From positions 1-32,722 of the forward strand of contig JBJMGU010000148.1 in the NCBI GenBank assembly GCA_045807765.1: a DNA stretch of 32,722 bases, given 5' to 3'. The stretch comes from DATENM01 sp045807765 (lineage in GTDB: Bacteria; Acidobacteriota; Blastocatellia; UBA7656). The notes beneath the pieces were generated by a model. The model saw nothing but the letters and a program-made list of their open reading frames with translations, had not been told where the DNA came from and made no database searches. The translations under genes and the position numbers were made by a program. This document shows positions 15,747 to 25,339 of this stretch, piece by piece; positions within the stretch are counted from its first letter, which is position 1; every line of letters begins with the position of its first letter.

Positions 15747-17126
15747 TCATACCGGTTTGCGTTTGAGAATCACCGCGGTTAAGTCGTCCAGCTGCTCGGT
15801 CCCCCGGCAGAAACTGGCGACGGCTGAGCGCAAGCGCACAATGACTTCCTGAGCCGGGCAGTCGCGGGACTCGCGGACGACCGCCTCCAGCCGGGTCAGC
15901 CCGAACTCTTCGTCCTCGGGGTTGGCCCATTCGTAAAAGCCATCCGTGACCAGCACCAGCAGGTCGTTCGGCGCGAGACGGACTTCGCTGGCGCGGCCAT
16001 ACTTGACGCCGGTCATCATGCCCAGAGGGATGCCCTGAGCCTCAAGGTTCTCGATCTTGTCGTTGGCGTAACGATACCAAAGGATCGGTCCCTGGCCGGC
16101 GGAGAGGACTTTCACATGCGAGCCGAAGGGGTTGAGAAGGACGACAGCGTAGGTGACGAAGCGGTTGCTGGGAAGGTCCTCGGCCAGCAGCCGGTTGAGT
16201 CTGTCGAGCAGGCCGTCCGTGCCGCCGGAAAGAAAGCTGGCCCGCGCGTAAGCGCGGCACGAGGCGGTGACCAGCGCCGGCCCGATGCCGTGGCCGCTCG
16301 CATCGCCGAGACTGACTGCGACCCGCCCGTCCGGCAGCGTCTGCCAATCAAAGTAATCGCCGCCGGTCTGTTCGGCGGGCTGATTCCAGCCGGCCAGCTC
16401 GAAGCCGCCGAGGACCGGCTGACGATTGGGCAGCAGACCCTGCTGAATCGAGCGGGCGATGTCGAGGGCGTTATGCACACGCTCCAGCTCTCTCTGCAAC
16501 TCGGCCTTGCGCAACGCGGCGAAGACGTGGTGGCGAATCTGGCTGGCCACGACCGCCGAGACAATGCCGCCGATCAGTATCAAGCCGGCGTAGATGAAGG
16601 TGACCAGTGGAATAGCGGACGAGCCGGCGGCCGATCCTGGATACAGCCCCGCCACGTGGGCGCTTACGGCGAGATAGCCCAGGGCGGAAAGCAGGCCCGT
16701 CAAAACGGAAAGGCCCGGATTCAGCCTTAACGTGGAAAGGCTGATGAATAGAAAATAGAGCAGCACGGCGGGCGCGACCAGCGCCTGGTAAGCATCCATG
16801 TACTGGCTCTTGACGAGCAGAAAGAGCGCCAGCGTCGGAAGCCCGCTATCGATCAAGACGTCAATGAGCCAGATGATCCGCGGCACACGCTCGTTGGTGC
16901 GCAGCGCCCGATTGACTGCCATCAACGTAAAAATCTCGCAGGCGATGGCCAGCGCCAGCGCCAGAGTCTGCACGTAAAGGAGCATCGTCTGCCCGCTGGC
17001 GAGGTTGTTTGCGATCACGGCAATCATCAATGCGCCGAGGATCCATAGCAGCCCGATGATTCGGTGCGATTCGCTGCTCAGAGCGGCGCGTTGAAAGGCT
17101 CTGGATTCGATAGTCTCTTCAGTCAT
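15747..17126 (-). CDS. Membrane SpoIIE/RsbU-type PP2C phosphatase
   Basis: A 459-aa protein starting at MTEETIES (ATG 17126). About six transmembrane helices occupy residues 25-205, followed by a short helical linker (LRKAELQRELERVHNALDIA, the usual approach to this domain) and a SpoIIE-type PP2C phosphatase domain. The domain shows QQGLLP, GGDYFDW (255-261), LGDASGHGIGPAL, LLVLVTDGFYEW and DDLTAVIL. Such proteins dephosphorylate anti-sigma-factor antagonists in partner-switching systems. The frame extends upstream to 17264 but that part overlaps the CHAD gene and is not protein-like. The ATG overlaps the CHAD stop by 4 nt, indicating coupled translation. The membrane part has no recognised sensor domain. 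Confidence 0.9.
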   Translation of the reverse strand: MTEETIESRAFQRAALSSESHRIIGLLWILGALMIAVIANNLASGQTMLLYVQTLALALAIACEIFTLMAVNRALRTNERVPRIIWLIDVLIDSGLPTLALFLLVKSQYMDAYQALVAPAVLLYFLFISLSTLRLNPGLSVLTGLLSALGYLAVSAHVAGLYPGSAAGSSAIPLVTFIYAGLILIGGIVSAVVASQIRHHVFAALRKAELQRELERVHNALDIARSIQQGLLPNRQPVLGGFELAGWNQPAEQTGGDYFDWQTLPDGRVAVSLGDASGHGIGPALVTASCRAYARASFLSGGTDGLLDRLNRLLAEDLPSNRFVTYAVVLLNPFGSHVKVLSAGQGPILWYRYANDKIENLEAQGIPLGMMTGVKYGRASEVRLAPNDLLVLVTDGFYEWANPEDEEFGLTRLEAVVRESRDCPAQEVIVRLRSAVASFCRGTEQLDDLTAVILKRKPV

Positions 17127-18118
17127 GCTTGCTCCGATAGCATTTGGAAAATCGGCGCCGCCGCTGCCGCCACCGCGACCATCTTCTCGGTCGTGCCGGC
17201 GATCATCGCAGCGTTCTGTCCCGCGTGTTCCCACGCCCGCCAGTAACGCTCGAGCCGCGCACAAAACCAGCGCGGGCGCTCGGCGTAGAGCCGCTCCCCT
17301 AACGGCAAGGCTTTGGCTTCGTGGTCGCGGCAGCGGCGGTCAACTAACGCGACGAGCGCCTGCGGGTCGTGCGTTTGCGTGTCAAACTCTGACCAGAGCG
17401 CCGGCTGACGCAGGGCGTCGAGGTCGTGGTTCTCGTTCAGCTGCTCAGCCAGGTTGCGCAACTCGCCGCCATGCGCGTTCAGCACCGGCGGCCAGATGGG
17501 CGTGATAATTTGTAATTGATGCCACAGCAGCTTGGCGGGCCGCCGCCAGTCGTGAAAGTTGGTTGGATTGGGATGCCGGATAACGCGGCGAAGGCCCTGA
17601 CGGCCAGCGCCGTACGAGCGCCTCAACCCGTTGCGGAGCGCCTTGAAGCCCATATGCTTCAATGGCCAGCCGTCGACGCGGTCGCACGCCGAGGCGAGCA
17701 GCTCCGTGGCCTTTTGCAGTGCCCCTTCCTCAACCATGATCTTGAGCCGGGCGTCGCGGCGCTGCTCCAAAAAAGCGCGCTCGGCGGCAAACGCCTGTGG
17801 GTCAAGCTCGTCAGAAAATCGCCGGATGAGCGCATCGAAAGTCTCGACCACGACAGCGGCATCCCGCCCGCCGGCAAGCAGCCGCCCAGCGCTGCGGTAG
17901 CCGTTCCATTCGCGCTCGAATACTTTGCCGCCCAGTTCGCCGCGCACCAGCGCAACCAGCGCCCGCAGCCGCTTCAAACTCTGCCGCGTCGCGTGAACCG
18001 CTTCGTTTAGATTGCCGGAGGCCGTACCGAGATGGCCGATGGCCAGGTCGATCTGCTCGACGGCAATGCGTCTGACCGCGGCGGGAATTAGTCCGCTTTC
18101 TTCAAGAGCAAAACTCAT
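17123..18118 (-). CDS. CHAD-domain protein (polyphosphate-binding)
   Basis: A 331-aa CHAD (conserved histidine alpha-helical) protein. CHAD domains bind inorganic polyphosphate through a basic surface. Here the basic face is visible in the first repeat as VHATRQSLKRLRALVALVR (His42, Arg45, Lys49, Arg50, Arg52) and in the second as NFHDWRRPAKLLWHQLQ. No CYTH domain is attached, so it is a stand-alone CHAD. ATG 18118 overlaps the PPK2 stop by 4 nt and has GGGAGG 8 nt upstream (plus-strand 18126-18131); its own stop overlaps the SpoIIE-phosphatase start. Coupling to PPK2 on one side strongly supports a polyphosphate role. Confidence 0.9.
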   Translation of the reverse strand: MSFALEESGLIPAAVRRIAVEQIDLAIGHLGTASGNLNEAVHATRQSLKRLRALVALVRGELGGKVFEREWNGYRSAGRLLAGGRDAAVVVETFDALIRRFSDELDPQAFAAERAFLEQRRDARLKIMVEEGALQKATELLASACDRVDGWPLKHMGFKALRNGLRRSYGAGRQGLRRVIRHPNPTNFHDWRRPAKLLWHQLQIITPIWPPVLNAHGGELRNLAEQLNENHDLDALRQPALWSEFDTQTHDPQALVALVDRRCRDHEAKALPLGERLYAERPRWFCARLERYWRAWEHAGQNAAMIAGTTEKMVAVAAAAAPIFQMLSEQA

Positions 18119-19089
18119 CGCTGCGCCTCCCGGTCACCTGTGGCGACGCCGTCATTCTGCATCCTGTCCGCGTCGTCGCCCATCAATGCGTGGCGGGCGG
18201 CTGCGAGTTCTTCGAGCCGCTGCCGGCTGACTTTCGGGTAAGCAAGATCGAGCGACGCCAGAGCCTCAATGACCGCCGCGGCGACGACCACTCGCGTGAA
18301 CCACTTGTTGTCGGCGGGCACCACGTACCACGGAGCGTAGCTGGTCGCTGTGTGGCGGATCGTCTCCTCATAAGCATTCATATAGTCCCTCCAGTGTTCT
18401 CGTTCCTTCGCGTCGTTGGCTGAGAACTTCCAGTTCTTTTCCGGGTCGTCGAGTCGGCGCAGGAACCGCCGCTTCTGTTCGCCCTTCGAAAGGTGCAGGA
18501 AGAACTTGCGAATGATCGTGCCGTTGCGCGCCAGGTAGCGCTCGAAGTTGCGGATGTCCTTGAAGCGGCTCTTCCAGATACGGTCGCCCGCCAGCTCTCG
18601 CGGCAGCTTCTGTTTTTCGAGCATCTCGGGGTGGACGCGCACCACAAGCGTCTCTTCGTAGTAACTGCGGTTGAAGATGCCGATTCGCCCGCGCTCTGGA
18701 AGGCACTTCGTCGAGCGCCACAGGTAATCATGGTCGAGTTCTTCGCTCGATGGCCCTTTAAAGGAGAAGACCTGGCAGCCCTGCGGGTTGATGCCTGACA
18801 TGACATGCTTGATGGCCCCGTCTTTGCCCGCCGCGTCCATTGCCTGGAAGATGAGCAGCACGGCCCAGCGGTCCTGCGCGTAGAGCATGTCTTGCAACTC
18901 TGTGAGCGCCTGAACGCCGAGGGCCAGCGCTTCGCGGGCGCGCGGCTTATCCTCTGATTTCAGGTCGAGGGTGTCGGCGGAGTCAATGTCTTTAAGCCGA
19001 AAGCTGCCGCCATGCGTGACCCGGAATGGGTCGGCAAACGAGCTGGCCCGTTTGATTATCTCTTTGGTCTTCATCGCATCGTCCCTCAT
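18115..19089 (-). CDS. ppk2: PPK2-family polyphosphate:nucleotide phosphotransferase
   Basis: A 324-aa PPK2 kinase, moving phosphate between polyphosphate and nucleotides. Walker A is at 82-90 (QAMDAAGKD), the lid-region stretch ELDHDYLWR is at 117-125, and Walker B GRIGIFNRSYYEE is at 134-146. The pattern SGINPQGCQVFSFKGPSSEE resembles the class III (AMP and ADP using) branch more than class I, though class assignment by eye is tentative. ATG 19089 overlaps the outer-membrane-factor stop by 4 nt. ATG 19074 is an alternative with GAGGGA just upstream and would remove five residues (MRDDA). It is the first polyphosphate gene directly behind the RND efflux genes. Confidence 0.92.
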   Translation of the reverse strand: MRDDAMKTKEIIKRASSFADPFRVTHGGSFRLKDIDSADTLDLKSEDKPRAREALALGVQALTELQDMLYAQDRWAVLLIFQAMDAAGKDGAIKHVMSGINPQGCQVFSFKGPSSEELDHDYLWRSTKCLPERGRIGIFNRSYYEETLVVRVHPEMLEKQKLPRELAGDRIWKSRFKDIRNFERYLARNGTIIRKFFLHLSKGEQKRRFLRRLDDPEKNWKFSANDAKEREHWRDYMNAYEETIRHTATSYAPWYVVPADNKWFTRVVVAAAVIEALASLDLAYPKVSRQRLEELAAARHALMGDDADRMQNDGVATGDREAQR

Positions 19090-20504
19090 AGCTGCCAGCC
19101 GCCGCCGAGCGCCTTGTAAAGTTGCACCACCGTCAACAACTCATCGCGCCGCGCCTGGCCGAGGCTTAGCTCGGCGTCGAACAGATTGCGGTCAGCGTCT
19201 AGCGCTTCAAGCAAATTCGACACGCCGCCGGTGTAACGCATATAGGCGAGGCGCGAACGATCCTGAAGCGTTTCGACCAACAGCTCGCGCTGTGCGCGGA
19301 CCTCTTTGACCTTGCGATAGGCGACCAGCGAATCCGACACTTCGCGGAAGGCGTTCTGGATGGTGCGCTCGTAATCGATCAGGAAGACCTCGCGCTGTGC
19401 CTGCGTGAAACGCACGTTCGAGCGGAGGCGACCGGCGGTGAAGATCGGCTGAGTCACTTCCGGCGTAAAGGCCCAGAAGCTGCGGTTGCCGCTGAACAGC
19501 TTCGTTAGCTGCGCCGTCTCGAAGCCTAGATACCCGGTCAGTGTGATGCGCGGGAAGTAAGCGGCCTTGGCGACGCCGATGAGGGCGTTGGCGGCGATCA
19601 GGCTCTGTTCGGCGGCGCGAATGTCGGGGCGGCGCTCGATCAGGTCCGAGGCCAGGCCGGGGGGCACCAAAGGCGGCATCTGCTGCTCGGTCAGGCTGCG
19701 ACCTCTGGCGATGCCCGCCGGGTTCTTGCCGAGCAGGAAGCTGAGAAAGTTCTCTTGCTGTTCGATGGCCAGCTCGGTCGCCGGTATGACTTCCGTCGCG
19801 CTGTAGACGAGTTCTTCGGCCTGCCGCACTTCGAGCATGTTCGACACGCCGCGCTCCTGTCTCAGCTTGATGATGCGCAGAGATTCCTGGCGCGATGTCA
19901 GCGTGCGGTGCGACACCTCAAGCTCGTAATCCAGCTCGCGCAGGTTGAAGTAAACCGTCGCCACGTCGCTGATCAGCGTGGTGATGACGGCTTTTCGGGT
20001 CTCTTCGCTCGCCAGCAGCTCGGCGCGCGCCGCTTCGGTCGCCCGCCGCAGACGGCCCCATACGTCAACTTCAAATGTCAGCAGGTTGAGCAGGACGCTG
20101 CCGAACGTGCGGTCACGCTGGATGGGTAGGGATTCGGGCACGTTAACCGAGCCGCTTTTGGAGATGCGACTGGTCGTAACATCAGTGCCGCCGCCCAGAG
20201 TGGGAAACTGCTCGGAGCGGGTGATGCCATAGGTGGCTCGCGCCGCGCTGACGCGGGCGACCGCTTCGCGCAGATCGTAGTTGCTTGCGAGCGCCTCACG
20301 AATCAACTGCTGGAGCTGATCGTCATTGAACACTTCGAACCACTTCGCGTCGGCGAGCGTCTGCGGGTCGGGTTGGGCCGTCGGGTCGGCAACGCCGCGA
20401 TAGACCGCCGGCGTCTGCACGCGCGGTCGCTGATACTTGGGGCCGACAGTACAGGCGCTCACAAAGCTGAAGAGGATAAGCAAGACAAACAATCGCTTAG
20501 TCAT
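19086..20504 (-). CDS. Outer-membrane efflux lipoprotein (RND outer-membrane factor, NodT type)
   Basis: A 472-aa TolC-like outer-membrane factor. It starts with a lipoprotein signal, MTKRLFVLLILFSFVSAC, with the acylated Cys at 18, followed by the family-typical TVGPKYQRP. Two long helical repeats typical of OEP domains follow (YDLREAVARVSAARATYGI; AFREVSDSLVAYRKVKEVRA). It would form the outer-membrane duct of the pump encoded upstream. Its ATG overlaps the RND stop by 4 nt with AGAGGTGA about 6 nt upstream, and its stop overlaps the PPK2 start by 4 nt. Confidence 0.94.
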   Translation of the reverse strand: MTKRLFVLLILFSFVSACTVGPKYQRPRVQTPAVYRGVADPTAQPDPQTLADAKWFEVFNDDQLQQLIREALASNYDLREAVARVSAARATYGITRSEQFPTLGGGTDVTTSRISKSGSVNVPESLPIQRDRTFGSVLLNLLTFEVDVWGRLRRATEAARAELLASEETRKAVITTLISDVATVYFNLRELDYELEVSHRTLTSRQESLRIIKLRQERGVSNMLEVRQAEELVYSATEVIPATELAIEQQENFLSFLLGKNPAGIARGRSLTEQQMPPLVPPGLASDLIERRPDIRAAEQSLIAANALIGVAKAAYFPRITLTGYLGFETAQLTKLFSGNRSFWAFTPEVTQPIFTAGRLRSNVRFTQAQREVFLIDYERTIQNAFREVSDSLVAYRKVKEVRAQRELLVETLQDRSRLAYMRYTGGVSNLLEALDADRNLFDAELSLGQARRDELLTVVQLYKALGGGWQL

Positions 20505-23500
20505 GGATGTTCACCTCTTGCAGCCTTTGCGATGACCACTTCTGGCGGCGCCGGCGTTTGCGGAGTCTCTATGGCCTTGTGCTTGCGCCGGCCCAGGCTC
20601 TCGACGAAGGTGAAGTTGCCGGGGATGATGAAGACGCCCAGGAAGGTGGCGACCAGCATGCCCCAGAAGACGCCCGTGCCCATCACGTTCTGCGCCCCGG
20701 CGCCCGCGCCGCTCGCTCGCATCAGCGGCACGACGCCGAGGATGAAAGCGAAGGCGGTCATCAGGATGGGCCGGAAGCGCAATCGCGCGGAGGTCAAGGC
20801 GGCCTCCTCCAGCTCTAGCCCTTCTTCGTGCTTGGCCTTGGCGAATTCGACGATCAGGATGGCGTTCTTCGCCGCCAGCCCGATCAGCATGACCAGACCG
20901 ATCTGGACATAGACGTTGTTGTCGTAGCCCATCAGCCATACCCCGAAAAAGGCTCCCAGAGCCACAAGCGGCGATCCCAGCAGCACCGCCCAGGGCAGCC
21001 GCCAGCTCTCGTACATGGCCGCCAGCAACAGGAAGACGCAGAGGAGGGCGAGGATGAGGGTCGGCCCCGGCGGCGGCGCGATCTTTTCCTGGTAAGAGAG
21101 CGACGAGTAGGAGAAGCCCATCTCTTTGGGCATGGTTTCGGCGAAGACCTGCTCAAGCGCCGCGAGCGCCTGCCCGGACGTGTAGCCGCGCGCCGGCGAG
21201 CCCTGAAGCTCGACCGAGCGCTGTAGGTTGAAACGCGTCGTCAGTTCGGTCCCGGCAATGTCTGTGATGGTCAAGAGTGTCGAAAGCGGCACCATCGAGT
21301 TCGTGGTCTGCGAGCGCACATAGATCTTGCCAATGTCTTCCGCCTTTAATCGGTTCGCCGCCTCGGCCTGGACGTAGACGCGATAGAGCCGCCCGAAGCG
21401 GTTGAAGTCGTTGACGAAGGCGCCGCCCATTGCCGACGACATGGTCTGGAAGACCTCGTTGACCGGAACGCCCAGCGTGCGCGCCTTCTCGCGGTCAAGC
21501 TCAACTTTGACCTGCGGGTAGTTCGGGTCGAACGAGCTGAAGAGGTTGCCGAGCTCGGGCCGTTGCCGCCCGGCGGCGATGAACTTGCGCGTCTCTTCGC
21601 CGAGCTGCTGAACCGTCATCGTGCCGCTGCGGTCCTGTATGAGGAAGTTGAAGCCCGAAGCCGCGCCGAACCCCGACAGCGTCGGAATGTTGAACGGGAA
21701 GACGACCGCTTCGGGGATGTCGGCGAACTCGTGCTGGAGCGTTGCCATGATGCCCTTGACGTGCAGCGCTTCGCCTTTACGTTCCTCCCACGGATGAAGA
21801 CGAACGAAGAGCGAGCCGTAGTTCGGCTGATAGGTGTTGGTCACTAAGCCATAGCCGCCGATGGCCTGGAAAGAGTCTATTCCTTCGGCTTTCGCCAGAA
21901 TCTCTTCGACCTTCTTGAGCACGGTGCTCGTGCGCGCCAGCGACGCGCCGGGCGGGAGCTGGACATTGACGCCGAAGATGCCCTGGTCTTCGTCAGGGAT
22001 GAAGCCGGCGGGTATTTTCCGGGCAAAGAAGCCCGCGCCGACCGCAACGCCGGCGACGATGATGATGGTCAAGAAGGCGCGGCGCACGAGCAGGCGCGAT
22101 GTGTTCACATAGCCCTTCGTTGTCACGTCAAACACCCGGTTGAAGCCGCGGAAGAAAGCGCCGAGCGGGCCGCGCATGGGCTTTGGCGACTTGAGCATCA
22201 GCGCGCAGAGCGCCGGCGTCAGCGTCAGCGCATTGAAGGCCGACAGCAGCACAGAGATGGCGATGGTCAGCGCGAACTGTTTGTACATGCTGCCGACCAG
22301 CCCGCCCAACAGCGCCACCGGCACGAAGACCGCCGACAGAATCAACGCAATGCCGACGACAGGGGCGGAGACTTCCTTCATCGCCTGCACCGTCGCCTCC
22401 TTCGGCGTCATGCCGTGCTCAAGATGATGGATGACCGCCTCGACCACAACGATGGCGTCGTCAACGACAATGCCGATGGCCAGCACCAGGCCGAACATCG
22501 AAAGCGTGTTGATCGAAAATCCCAGCATCGGGAAAAAGATGAACGTGCCGATCAGCGAGACCGGGATGGTGATCATCGGGATGATCGTCGCGCGGACGTT
22601 TTGCAGAAAGATGAAGACCACGAGCGTCACCAGGATCAGCGCCTCGACAAACGTCTTCATGATTTCGTGGATTGAGGCTTCGACCGCCGGCGTCGTGTCG
22701 TAGACGATCTTGTAATCCATGTCGGGCGGGAAGAGCGTCTTCGCGTGATCCAACGTCTCGTAGATAGTCTCGGCAGCCTTGAGCTGATTGGCGCCCGGCA
22801 GCAGGTAGACGGCCATCGCGCCGCCCGGCTTGCCGTTGAGCCGCCCGAAGGAGTTGTAATCCTGCGAGCCAAGCTCGGCCCGCCCGATGTCCTTGACGCG
22901 CACCACCGCGCCGGTCGCGGTCTGACGGATGATGATGTTCTCGAACTCTTCGGTCGTCACCAGTCGGCCCGGCGCGCTGAGCGTCTGGGTGTACTCTTGA
23001 TCTTTCGGCGTCGGCGCGGCGCCGACCTTGCCGGCGGGCGCTTGGAGGTTCTGCTCTTTTATAGCCGAAATTACATCCGTCGGCGTCAGGCCGAGCTTGG
23101 CCAGGCGGTCGGGGCGTATCCATATCCGCATGCCATAATCGGTGCCGCCGAACAGATCAACCTGCGCGATGCCCGGTATGCGCAGAATCTGATCGCGCAG
23201 GTTGATGCCGCAGTAGTTGATCAGGAAATTGGCGTCGTAAGCATCTTTCGGCGAGAAGAGCGAGATCACCATCAGGATGCTGGGACTTTGCTTCTTAACA
23301 GTGACGCCCTGCTGGTTGACCTCTGCCGGCAGGCGCGCGGCGGCGGTCGAAACGCGATTCTGCGTCAGCACGTTCGCGGTGTCCTGATCCATGCCGACCT
23401 CGAAATTGACGTCCAACAACATGCGCCCGTCCGAGGTATTCGATGACTTCAGGTAGATCATGCGGTCAACGCCGTTGACTTCCTGCTCGATGGGCGTTGC

Positions 23501-23683
23501 CACAGACTGTTCGACGGCCTCGGCGGACGCGCCCGGATAGGTGCCGGTGACGCGGATGTTCGGCGGCGCGAGGAAGGGATATTGCTCAATCGACAGCCCG
23601 CGGATGACGACGCTGCCGAACATCACGGTCAGGATAGAAATGACGATGGCGACGATGGGCCGCCGGATGAAGAAGTTTGCCAT
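20501..23683 (-). CDS. RND multidrug efflux transporter, HAE1 family (AcrB-like)
   Basis: A 1060-aa inner-membrane proton-driven efflux pump, full length for HAE1. It starts MANFFIRRPIVAIVISI as AcrB-type pumps do. Proton-relay residues are present: Asp408-Asp409 in GIVVDDAIVVVEA and Lys939 in IGLAAKNAILIVEFAKA, matching AcrB Asp407/Asp408/Lys940. The presence of both aspartates marks the hydrophobic/amphiphilic drug branch rather than heavy-metal pumps. It follows the membrane-fusion gene by 3 nt and overlaps the outer-membrane factor by 4 nt. Natural substrates cannot be read from sequence. Confidence 0.96.
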   Translation of the reverse strand: MANFFIRRPIVAIVISILTVMFGSVVIRGLSIEQYPFLAPPNIRVTGTYPGASAEAVEQSVATPIEQEVNGVDRMIYLKSSNTSDGRMLLDVNFEVGMDQDTANVLTQNRVSTAAARLPAEVNQQGVTVKKQSPSILMVISLFSPKDAYDANFLINYCGINLRDQILRIPGIAQVDLFGGTDYGMRIWIRPDRLAKLGLTPTDVISAIKEQNLQAPAGKVGAAPTPKDQEYTQTLSAPGRLVTTEEFENIIIRQTATGAVVRVKDIGRAELGSQDYNSFGRLNGKPGGAMAVYLLPGANQLKAAETIYETLDHAKTLFPPDMDYKIVYDTTPAVEASIHEIMKTFVEALILVTLVVFIFLQNVRATIIPMITIPVSLIGTFIFFPMLGFSINTLSMFGLVLAIGIVVDDAIVVVEAVIHHLEHGMTPKEATVQAMKEVSAPVVGIALILSAVFVPVALLGGLVGSMYKQFALTIAISVLLSAFNALTLTPALCALMLKSPKPMRGPLGAFFRGFNRVFDVTTKGYVNTSRLLVRRAFLTIIIVAGVAVGAGFFARKIPAGFIPDEDQGIFGVNVQLPPGASLARTSTVLKKVEEILAKAEGIDSFQAIGGYGLVTNTYQPNYGSLFVRLHPWEERKGEALHVKGIMATLQHEFADIPEAVVFPFNIPTLSGFGAASGFNFLIQDRSGTMTVQQLGEETRKFIAAGRQRPELGNLFSSFDPNYPQVKVELDREKARTLGVPVNEVFQTMSSAMGGAFVNDFNRFGRLYRVYVQAEAANRLKAEDIGKIYVRSQTTNSMVPLSTLLTITDIAGTELTTRFNLQRSVELQGSPARGYTSGQALAALEQVFAETMPKEMGFSYSSLSYQEKIAPPPGPTLILALLCVFLLLAAMYESWRLPWAVLLGSPLVALGAFFGVWLMGYDNNVYVQIGLVMLIGLAAKNAILIVEFAKAKHEEGLELEEAALTSARLRFRPILMTAFAFILGVVPLMRASGAGAGAQNVMGTGVFWGMLVATFLGVFIIPGNFTFVESLGRRKHKAIETPQTPAPPEVVIAKAARGEHP

Positions 23684-23686
23684 GGC

Positions 23687-25006
23687 TCAATTCCCCTGCG
23701 TCTGGGTTGATTCTCCGGCGGCAGGCGCGGTTGATGGTTTGACCTCGCCGCCTGGCCTCACCTTCTGCATGCCCTCGACGATCACGCGCTCGCCGGGGTT
23801 AAGCCCTTCAAGCACGATCAGGTAATTCTCGAAGCGGTCGCCGACGGTGATGGTTCGCAACACAGCGCGATTTTCGGCGTCAACAACCAGCACGGTCTTC
23901 GCGCCTTGCAGCTCCTGAATGGCGCGCTGCGGGACGAGGATGGCGTTCTCGCGTTCGGCGACAGCGACGCGCACGCGGGCGAACTGACCGGGCCGCAGGT
24001 AACTCTTCGGGTTCGGGAAGCTGCACTCGACCTTCATGGTTCCGGTGGTCGGGTCAACCGTGCGGTCTATGACTTTGAAGGAGCCGGGATGCGTGTGGAC
24101 GCTATCGTCGGAAAGGATCATCTCGAATTTGAGGCTGCCGACGCGCTGGCGAGTGGTCTGGGGGTCCGTCAGTTTCAGATAATCGATCTCGCTGAGATTG
24201 AAGTCCACCAGCAGCGGGTCAGCCGCCGATACCGTAGCCAGCAGCGTCGCCGCGCCGCGCCCGACCAGATTCCCCTCGTCAACCGCCTTGAAGCCGATGA
24301 TCCCGCTCAGGGGCGAGGTGATGCTGCAATAGCTCAGGTCGAGAAGGGCCTGAGTCACGCGCGCCTTGGCGGCAGAGACTTCGGCGGCAGCGCGCTCGAT
24401 GGTGTATTTGACTGAGGCTTCGAGGTTGGTGAGATTGGCCTGCCTGGCATCAACGTTGGCCTTGGCCGACTTCTGGGCGGCGATGGCGGCGTCCAACTCA
24501 AGCTCGGTGACGGCCTTCTCTTTAGCCAGTGGCCGGACGCGTGCCAGGTCTTGATCGGTTTTGCTGAGCACCGCCTCGGCGTCGGCCAACTCGGCCTGCG
24601 CCTTGAGCACGTCTGTGCGCTGGCGCGCCTGCGCGAGGTCGGACTCGGCTTTGGCGAGAATCGCTTTGGCCGATTGCAGCGCCGCCTCGAAGGGGCGCTG
24701 ATCAATCGTGAAGAGCAGGTCGCCCTTCTTCACCGGCAACCCTTCTTGGAAGTAGATTTTTTCGAGCACGCCTTCGACGCGGGCGCGCAGCTCGACGGTT
24801 TCCTGTGCGCGCGTCTGGCCGACGAACTCGCTGTAGATAGGCACCGTGCGTTGCGGCACGTCGAATACGACAACGGCGGGCACCGTAACGTCAGCCCCCA
24901 CCTTGGTGATATCTTTGCCCTTGCACGCTGCGCTCATCAGCACTGCCGCCAGTGCCAGCGTCGCCACTACGGAAGCTCTAATTCTGGATCCAAGTAGACT
25001 GTTCAT
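23687..25006 (-). CDS. RND efflux periplasmic adaptor (membrane fusion protein)
   Basis: A 439-aa adaptor linking the RND pump to its outer-membrane channel. The start is ATG 25006 (MNSLLGSRIRASVV) with AGGAG 6 nt upstream (plus-strand 25013-25017); a TTG two codons earlier falls next to that site and is not needed. A lipoprotein-like signal ends at LMSAAC (Cys28), though the lipobox is weak. Lipoyl-like halves (VELRARVEGVLEKIYFQEG; SPLSGIIGFKAVDEGNLV) flank a long Ala-rich coiled hairpin of about residues 100-210. First gene of the operon; its transcript appears to begin near 25333, giving a leader of about 327 nt. Confidence 0.94.
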   Translation of the reverse strand: MNSLLGSRIRASVVATLALAAVLMSAACKGKDITKVGADVTVPAVVVFDVPQRTVPIYSEFVGQTRAQETVELRARVEGVLEKIYFQEGLPVKKGDLLFTIDQRPFEAALQSAKAILAKAESDLAQARQRTDVLKAQAELADAEAVLSKTDQDLARVRPLAKEKAVTELELDAAIAAQKSAKANVDARQANLTNLEASVKYTIERAAAEVSAAKARVTQALLDLSYCSITSPLSGIIGFKAVDEGNLVGRGAATLLATVSAADPLLVDFNLSEIDYLKLTDPQTTRQRVGSLKFEMILSDDSVHTHPGSFKVIDRTVDPTTGTMKVECSFPNPKSYLRPGQFARVRVAVAERENAILVPQRAIQELQGAKTVLVVDAENRAVLRTITVGDRFENYLIVLEGLNPGERVIVEGMQKVRPGGEVKPSTAPAAGESTQTQGN

Positions 25007-25339
25007 CTTCAACTCCTGTCGCGAGCGTGGCTCGATCCGTCACCGAGGCCGAGAGGCTGCCGCACCCTCTTGACCCCTTTGCTTAAGCTGGCCCGAATTC
25101 CTGAGATCGCTCAAGACGATGAATTCCCGGACGCTTCGGAGCGACTCTCTACCCGGCTGCCGTTCAAGTAAGCAGCGTGCGGCGGCGCTGCCTCTCGCCT
25201 CTGGCGCAGTGATTGCAGATAAGCCTGAGTGCCTTAACAAAACTGATTGCGAGCGATGCGATACAAGCCTCTTAATCCTAACGATCCCACCGGCTTTCAA
25301 CCGTGCTCAGCCGTGTTCGACAACGGCTAGCCGACCCCA
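25007..25339 (-). other. Long untranslated leader of the efflux-polyphosphate operon
   Basis: Between the predicted start point near 25333 and ATG 25006 lie about 327 nt with no convincing gene. An 86-codon frame exists on this strand but starts with TTG without a ribosome-binding site and looks non-protein-like. The length leaves room for a cis-acting RNA element or a second promoter; no riboswitch family was recognised by eye. Confidence 0.5.

Noticed and set aside
25040..25300. 86-codon minus-strand frame in the efflux-operon leader
   Set aside because: TTG start without a ribosome-binding site and Arg/Ser-rich composition typical of non-coding GC-rich DNA.
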